From DASPXY01 sp038227745 (lineage in GTDB: Bacteria; Planctomycetota; Planctomycetia; Gemmatales; Gemmataceae), in NCBI GenBank assembly GCA_038227745.1, contig JBBRPS010000073.1, positions 1 to 19,908 on the forward strand: DNA of 19,908 nt, read 5' to 3'. A model generated the notes under the pieces. That model searched no databases. It had not been told where the DNA came from and worked only from the letters and a program-made list of their open reading frames with translations. The number at the start of each line of letters is the position of its first letter. Positions within the stretch are counted from its first letter, which is position 1. The position numbers and the translations under genes are program-made. Below, piece by piece: positions 15,182-19,908 of this stretch.

Positions 15182-17380
15182 ATGCGCAAAGGTACAGGGG
15201 GCTCCGGGGGCTCGCGCCCGAATAATCTTTCTGACCTCGGACAAGAACCCGGCTCCGAGGGGATCTCCCTGTTCGGCATCAGCCTGGGGCGGGTCGTGAA
15301 GATCCCCCTCCAGCGCTGGAAGCTCTCGCTGCTGGTGCTGGTGCTGTGTACGGGGGCAGCCATCCTGTACGCCAAGATTTTCAGCCGATCGTTTTACGAG
15401 TTGTCGGGCACGCTCATCCACAGGCCCGCTGGGGAGCAGAAGGATGTCCCCGCCCCCCGGACCCTGGAAACCCTCATGGAGGAGCTGAAAAGCCCTCATT
15501 ACTACAAACAGCTGAACGAAAAGTTCGACATGGCGATCCCGCCTGAGAACTTCGTCAGGATATTCGATGTAAAAAGAGGCATTGAGAACAGTCACGTCAT
15601 CGAGGTGCGCCTCAAATGGGAAGACAGCGGTCAAGGGGCGGACCTGGTCAACCACCTGATGAAGCTGCACCGCGAGGAGGTGGAGCGCTACCGCAGGTCG
15701 GACCTCGAACGCGCCCGGCAAGCCACGACGGAAGCCCTCACGGACTGCGACGGGCAGTTGAAAGCGGCCATGAAACGCAGGGACGATTACCTGCGCGGCA
15801 AGCAGGTCAGCAACCCGAAGGAAAAGCTGGCGGAGATCGGCAGGGAGATCAGCCGCGTGGACGCCCAGATCGACGCGGTCGAGGCCGAGCACAACAAACT
15901 GAAGTCGGAGATCGCCAAGGTCGTCGAGGACATCGAAGGCCTCAAGAACAAGAAGGACAAAGATCGCGAGCCGCTGGGGGAAGACGACAGTGCCGAGGCG
16001 TACCGGCAGCGCAAAACGCAGCTCGAGATCGACCTCATCACGTTGAAACAGGAGCTGACGCGGGCGCAGAGCACGCTCAGGATCAAGGAAAAGGAGTACG
16101 CCGTCAAAAAGCCGCTCGCCGACGAGGGCATCATCATCCAATCGGTGATCCGCGAGCTCGATCTCGCGATCGCGGGCCTGCGCGGGGACACGGAAGCCGC
16201 CCGCAAGAAGATCGACATCCGCACCCGGGAGCTGAACGAGCTGCGGCCCGGCAACGCCCGGCTGCGCCGCCTGCTGGTCGAACGCAGCGCCTTGCAGCTC
16301 AAGCAGACGACCGTGCAAAGAGACGAGGGCCGGTACAAGCTCCAGCGGGAGAACCAGCGCAAGCGGGCCGAGGAGATGGAGGGCGTCGAGAAAGAGTGGG
16401 CGCCGCTGGACAGGGAGGTCAAGCAGTTGCAGAAAGAGCGCGACGACCTCCGGGGCAAGCAGGCGGAGTTGGACCTCCGGCTGAGGAACGTCGCTCCTGA
16501 ACTGGAGATCGGCTCACCGGCGGCACCGAGCATTTCCCCCATCTCGAATGCGAGAAAGCAGATGATGCTGGGGTTCCTGGTCCCGATGCTGGTGTGCTTC
16601 GGGGCGATGGTGGCCCTCGACATGGCGTCCACGGCCTGGCGCGCCGAAACGCTGGCCGAGAAGTTGCGCCTGCCGGTCCTGGCGCGGCCCTCCCCCGGCA
16701 GGCGCCGGGCCGGGCAGGCGACCGAACTCAGTCCCGACGAGTGCCGCGGGCTGTCCCTGCGCATCCGCCAATTCGTTCCGGAGGACGGCGCGGTCGTGCT
16801 GATCAGCTCTCTCAACGACGGGCCCGGGGTCGATCCGCTGGTGAGCGGCGTGAGCCGCTACCTCGGCATGCGCAACGAGCGGGCCCTGATCCTCGACGCC
16901 CGCATCGCCCAGGCCGCGGCCCCCGGCCTGACTTCGCTGATCGAGCGCCAGGCCGGCGGCAACGGTCCGCAGGTCGTCCCGTCGGTGGCCGGCGCGGGCG
17001 GATCGGCCCTCGGCCCGGTCGGCCTGGTGCAGTCCCTGGTCTTCGAGCGACAGAACTGGTCGGACTTTACGCACCACACCCGCATGGCGGGTGTGGACTA
17101 CTTCCCGGCGGGCGGGCCGTACCCCATGACGGACGCCCTGGCGTCCGAGCCGATGGAGGAATTGCTCAAGGCCCTGCGGAAGCGGTACACGATCATCCTC
17201 CTGGTCGGCCCCGCCCTCTCCCGGAGCGTGGACACGGAAATCCTGGCCGCGTTCGCGGACGGCATGATCGTCGTCATCAACGAGCCGTTGAGCAGTTCCT
17301 CACCCGAGGTCGAGGAACTGGTTGCCGCCATCGAGGAGGCGAAGCCGGCGCTGCTGCTGGGTTCGGTCGTTTGCTTGTGA
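15182..17380 (+). CDS. Wzz-type polysaccharide chain-length protein fused to a degenerate tyrosine-kinase-like domain
   Basis: This 732-residue inner-membrane protein has the layout of polysaccharide co-polymerase/tyrosine autokinases, which set glycan length and assist export. A cytoplasmic N-terminus precedes a first helix (about 48-66). A periplasmic region with a long coiled coil (about 165-435; many charged heptads, KEKLAEIGREISRVDAQI) leads to a second helix (461-480). The C-terminal domain (about 515-732) follows the BY-kinase (bacterial tyrosine kinase) fold: VVLISSLNDGPGVDPLV stands at the Walker A site, ALILDARIA at Walker A', IILLVGPALS at Walker B, then GMIVVINEP. The P-loop GK(S/T) is absent, the Walker B acid is replaced, and no tyrosine-rich tail follows; the protein stops right after LLLGSVVCL. 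ATP binding and autophosphorylation are therefore unlikely. GAGG lies shortly upstream of the ATG. The FHA-kinase-like gene begins 61 bases downstream, probably in the same operon. Confidence 0.85.
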   Translation: MRKGTGGSGGSRPNNLSDLGQEPGSEGISLFGISLGRVVKIPLQRWKLSLLVLVLCTGAAILYAKIFSRSFYELSGTLIHRPAGEQKDVPAPRTLETLMEELKSPHYYKQLNEKFDMAIPPENFVRIFDVKRGIENSHVIEVRLKWEDSGQGADLVNHLMKLHREEVERYRRSDLERARQATTEALTDCDGQLKAAMKRRDDYLRGKQVSNPKEKLAEIGREISRVDAQIDAVEAEHNKLKSEIAKVVEDIEGLKNKKDKDREPLGEDDSAEAYRQRKTQLEIDLITLKQELTRAQSTLRIKEKEYAVKKPLADEGIIIQSVIRELDLAIAGLRGDTEAARKKIDIRTRELNELRPGNARLRRLLVERSALQLKQTTVQRDEGRYKLQRENQRKRAEEMEGVEKEWAPLDREVKQLQKERDDLRGKQAELDLRLRNVAPELEIGSPAAPSISPISNARKQMMLGFLVPMLVCFGAMVALDMASTAWRAETLAEKLRLPVLARPSPGRRRAGQATELSPDECRGLSLRIRQFVPEDGAVVLISSLNDGPGVDPLVSGVSRYLGMRNERALILDARIAQAAAPGLTSLIERQAGGNGPQVVPSVAGAGGSALGPVGLVQSLVFERQNWSDFTHHTRMAGVDYFPAGGPYPMTDALASEPMEELLKALRKRYTIILLVGPALSRSVDTEILAAFADGMIVVINEPLSSSSPEVEELVAAIEEAKPALLLGSVVCL

Positions 17381-17441
17381 ACGCCGGTGACGGCAAGGCG
17401 CTGCCCTCCGCCGTGCCGTTCTTTCTCCCGAAAGGCTGGTC

Positions 17442-19199
17442 ATGATTCGACAACTGCGTGTGCTCGAGGGCCCCGACAAGGGCAAGGTCTTCGAGATGCC
17501 TGCGTCGGGGGCCGTGGTGCTCGGCCGCGCCACGGACACCTTCACTCGGCTCACCGACCGGTCCGCCTCCCGTTACCATTGCCGGCTGGAGGTGAACGGC
17601 GCACGCGTGCTGCTCACCAACTCCAGCGAATTCGGCACCCTGGTCAACGATCGGCCCATCACCCAGCACGAACTCCGCGACATGGATGTCATCCGGCTCG
17701 GGAAGATCGGTGAAACGCGGCTCGTCTTTGAACCGGTGGACATACACGCCGGGGCCACCATCTGCGGGAAGGGCGACGTCCAGGGGGTATTTGTCGAGGA
17801 GGTGAAGGGCCTGCTCGGTAAGACACTGGCCCACTTCCAGATCGGCAAGTTGCTGGCCGAAGGCTCCTCCGGGACGGTCTTTCGGGCCCGCGACACGAAG
17901 CAAAACCGCGACGTCGCCCTCAAGATCTTCCTGCCCGACCCGAAGAAGCTTGGGGCTCTGTCGCAATCCTTCCAGATGCTCCAGCCCGTGCTGGGCCTCG
18001 ACCACCCCAACCTCGTGACGCTGTACGAGGCCGGCAGCACCGAGGGGTACTTCTGGCTCGCCATGGAGTATGTCGAGGGAGACAATCTCCAGAAACAGCT
18101 CGAGCAGTCCGGCCTGACCGGCATGATCGAATGGCAGCACGTCCTCCGTTTCGGCATTCACCTGGCGAACGGGCTGGACGCCCTCCACCGCCGGCAGGTC
18201 ATCCACCGGAACATCACGCCCGGCAACGTCCTCGTCACGCGCGGCGACAGGCAGGCGAAGCTCGGCGGCCTGTGGCGGGCGCGGGCCGTGCGGGATTGCC
18301 TGGCCGAAACGGCGGACACCCAGGCCGTCCTGCGCAGCGTCGCCTACATGCCCCCAGAGCGCTTGCGGGACGGCCAGCCCGGCACTGCCCGCGGCGACAT
18401 CTACGGCCTCGGGGCGGTGCTGTACCACCTGCTCGCCGGCCGCCCGCCCTTTGGGGGGCTCAACGACCCGGAGATCATCAACCGGATCATCCAGACCGAG
18501 CCGACCGCGCTTCGGGAGTTCCAGCTCTCCCTTCCCCAACCGCTCGAGTCGGCCGTGCTGCGCATGCTGGCCAAGACGCCGGCGGACCGCTATCCGAGCG
18601 CCTCGGAACTCTTGACCGCCCTGCAGGGCATTGCCGCGGGGGCGACGGGTGCTCCCGCTCCTCGGCCGGCGGAACGGCGGGTTGGAGGAAAGCAAGAGGT
18701 CGTTGCCGGGAGTGGGCCGACTGCTCCGGCCCCGGCGGCCACGGCGGCGGTTGCCCCGGCTCCGCTTCCGTCTCCTCCCGCCGGCGAAGGGAACATCGTC
18801 GTCGCATGCCAGTGCGGCCAGGCGCTCCGGGCAAGAAGCCCGTTCGCCGGGACGCGGGTACGCTGTCCGTGCTGCGGGGGCTTCATCGACTTGCCCGGCA
18901 TGCCGTCTTTTGTGCAGCCGCCCCAGTCCCTCAACTCCCCGGCATCCCTGTTTGCCGAACGCCGCCGGCTCCCCGCTCCCGCGTGGAAGACCGCGGCCAC
19001 GCCGCCGGCGTCACCGCGTTTGCTGCGCGAAGCTTTACGCTACTTCGTGCTGCTGGCCCTGCTGGCCGGCACCCTGCTGGTGTCCCTTTCCGGCGTGGTC
19101 TGCGATCACACCCCGCAGTCTCCCTCCTCCGACAAGCCCAAGCCGGAAGCAGTTCCGAAGCAGCCGGCGGAGCGGCGAGTGCCTCAACCCCCGCAATAG
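17442..19199 (+). CDS. FHA-domain Ser/Thr pseudokinase with zinc-ribbon-like motif and C-terminal membrane segment
   Basis: This 585-residue protein begins with an FHA domain (1-100: VLGRATDTFTRLTDRSASRYHCRLEV, NSSEFGTLVNDRPI), a phosphothreonine-binding module. A kinase fold covers about 128-400. The Gly-rich loop (LAEGSSGTVFRA) and Lys161 are kept. However, HRDxK reads HRNIT at 255-259 and DFG aligns with GLW at 276-278, so the catalytic base and metal-binding Asp are both lost. PPE (304-306) and GDIYGLGAVLYHLL (318-331) keep the fold. A Pro/Ala-rich linker (400-450) leads to CQCG...CPCCGG (456-479), a possible zinc ribbon. A hydrophobic segment (about 532-553) near the end suggests tail anchoring. 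AAAGG precedes the ATG. It should act as a scaffold or sensor rather than an enzyme, possibly for the adjacent Wzz-type protein; that link is inferred from adjacency only. Confidence 0.9.
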   Translation: MIRQLRVLEGPDKGKVFEMPASGAVVLGRATDTFTRLTDRSASRYHCRLEVNGARVLLTNSSEFGTLVNDRPITQHELRDMDVIRLGKIGETRLVFEPVDIHAGATICGKGDVQGVFVEEVKGLLGKTLAHFQIGKLLAEGSSGTVFRARDTKQNRDVALKIFLPDPKKLGALSQSFQMLQPVLGLDHPNLVTLYEAGSTEGYFWLAMEYVEGDNLQKQLEQSGLTGMIEWQHVLRFGIHLANGLDALHRRQVIHRNITPGNVLVTRGDRQAKLGGLWRARAVRDCLAETADTQAVLRSVAYMPPERLRDGQPGTARGDIYGLGAVLYHLLAGRPPFGGLNDPEIINRIIQTEPTALREFQLSLPQPLESAVLRMLAKTPADRYPSASELLTALQGIAAGATGAPAPRPAERRVGGKQEVVAGSGPTAPAPAATAAVAPAPLPSPPAGEGNIVVACQCGQALRARSPFAGTRVRCPCCGGFIDLPGMPSFVQPPQSLNSPASLFAERRRLPAPAWKTAATPPASPRLLREALRYFVLLALLAGTLLVSLSGVVCDHTPQSPSSDKPKPEAVPKQPAERRVPQPPQ

Positions 19200-19298
19200 T
19201 CCGTCCACAACGCCCGGGGTGTTGACGATTCTAACGGGCTTGCCGTCTGCGTATTTTGTGCGGGCATCGCGCTAATTCGGTCGATAACTACTTCTACC

Positions 19299-19418
19299 GC
19301 GTGCGATCGGACGCGCGGGGGGCGTCAGCCCCCTGTTGGGGGCGTCTGCGTGCGATCGGGTGAGAACAGGGGTGTCGGAACAGGGGGCTAACGCCCCCGC
19401 TCGCCAGCGTGCGATCAG
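19299..19418. repeat. Block of GC-rich palindromic and direct repeats
   Basis: GCGTGCGATC(G/A)G occurs three times in direct orientation, at 19299-19310, 19348-19359 and 19407-19418. Between the copies lie two hairpins, GGGGGC-GTCA-GCCCCC (19318-19333) and GGGGGC-TAAC-GCCCCC (19383-19398). In addition, 19318-19337 and 19379-19398 are reverse complements at 19 of 20 positions, so the two halves can pair with each other or fold alone. The block fills the gap between the pseudokinase gene and the TolC-like gene and ends 23 bases before the latter's ATG. It resembles dispersed REP-like elements. Confidence 0.85.
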
Positions 19419-19441
19419 GTCGTTGAGAGAAGGGCACTACC

Positions 19442-19908
19442 ATGCGAACAGGTCCGGTTCTATCGCTTTCCGTCCTGATGCTGTTCGCGGCCCTTCCCGG
19501 CTGCAGCCAGCACGGTTGCTATACCGAAGCACCCTTGCTCCCCCGCCAGGACGCGGTCTCGAATCTTTCGGAGCACCCGCCGGAGGCCCTGGAGTGCGAG
19601 GCAGGTGCCTGCCCGACGGTCAGCACGGTCCTCAATCCGGAGGCATCGCAGCGGGCCATCTCTCTGCAGGAGTGTATCGCGCTGGCCCTGGAGAAAGGCC
19701 GGATCGGCGGCACCAGTATTCGGGTGCTGGCCTACGACCCGGCGATCGTCTATACCGCGATCGAAGAGTCGCTGTCGCGGTTCGACACGCGCTGGTTTAC
19801 CAGCATGGGCTGGAGCGCTCTCGACGAGAGGGCCGGCAACGTCCTCTCGGCGGTTCCCCTCGGCCTCGCCCCCCTGTCCGTGCCCTCGGCGATCGGCGGC
19901 GTCTCCAG
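19442..19908 (+). CDS. TolC-family outer membrane lipoprotein (5' part, cut by window edge)
   Basis: The first 155 codons are present and the frame is open to the window end. Residues 1-20 form a lipoprotein signal (VLMLFAALPG) with lipobox LPGC at 18-21, so Cys21 is the likely lipidated residue. AISLQECIALALEKGRIGG (72-90) is the TolC/outer-membrane-efflux opening helix motif. YDPAIVYTAIEESLSRFDTRWFTSMGW (98-124) matches the next helix and strand seen in planctomycete members. Such proteins form trimeric channels across the outer membrane and periplasm for type I secretion or efflux. AGAAGGG precedes the ATG by about 8 bases. The gene is 242 bases beyond the pseudokinase, past the repeat block, so it may be transcribed separately. 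Whether it exports the local glycan is unknown; Wza-type channels are the more usual partners of Wzz proteins. Confidence 0.85.
   Translation, partial: MRTGPVLSLSVLMLFAALPGCSQHGCYTEAPLLPRQDAVSNLSEHPPEALECEAGACPTVSTVLNPEASQRAISLQECIALALEKGRIGGTSIRVLAYDPAIVYTAIEESLSRFDTRWFTSMGWSALDERAGNVLSAVPLGLAPLSVPSAIGGVS

Noticed and set aside
19222..19257. Promoter TTGACG...TATTTT before the TolC-like gene
   Set aside because: The spacing is 24 bases, too long for a sigma70-type promoter, and the site lies upstream of the repeat block.
19299..19418. CRISPR array
   Set aside because: There are only three 12-base direct copies with unequal spacing (49 and 59), interleaved with palindromes and without cas genes, which is a REP-like pattern.

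Overview
This 19.9 kb, very GC-rich window most likely comes from a Gemmata-like planctomycete. The evidence is a small secreted TIGR03067-type protein, a giant membrane Ser/Thr kinase with a formylglycine-generating-enzyme-like (FGE-like) tail, an FHA-kinase protein, and long open frames antisense to almost every gene. No rRNA, intact tRNA, CRISPR array, transposase or integrase was found.

Layout. 1-209 (-) is the 5' end of a nitroreductase-family gene, cut by the window edge. 370-4770 (-) encodes a 1466-residue receptor-like kinase: planctomycete N-terminal domain, kinase, one membrane segment, HEAT-like helices, five beta-repeat units and a C-terminal FGE-like domain without the catalytic cysteines. 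5093-5539 (-) is the secreted TIGR03067-type protein, followed by a strong hairpin. 5540-6151 is a 612-base gene-poor stretch with a 34-nt palindrome, short direct repeats and the 3' half of a tRNA-Gly(CCC) gene, probably an integration-site remnant.

From 6152 onward the window is a cell-surface polysaccharide locus. On + are a GT2 glycosyltransferase, a SAM methyltransferase, a PIG-L/LmbE-type deacetylase and two GT4 glycosyltransferases. A perfect 40-bp inverted repeat at 11231-11344 then separates them from a convergent GT2-GT4 fusion gene (-). Another GT4 gene (+) starts divergently from the fusion. Next come a Wzz-type chain-length/tyrosine-kinase-like protein and an FHA-kinase-like protein. 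After a block of GC-rich palindromic repeats, the window ends inside a TolC-family outer-membrane lipoprotein gene.

How the genes fit together (inference): the glycosyltransferases build a glycan, the methyltransferase and deacetylase modify it or a precursor, and the Wzz-type protein controls its length or export. The TolC-like protein may be the outer-membrane exit or may belong to a separate efflux system. No initiating sugar transferase, Wzx flippase, Wzy polymerase or Wza channel is visible, so the locus probably continues beyond the window.

The most notable point is that the two neighbouring kinase-like proteins, the bacterial-tyrosine-kinase-like Wzz partner (degenerate P-loop, no tyrosine tail) and the FHA protein (HRD to HRN, DFG to GLW), both look catalytically dead. 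They may form a non-catalytic control module for polysaccharide export.
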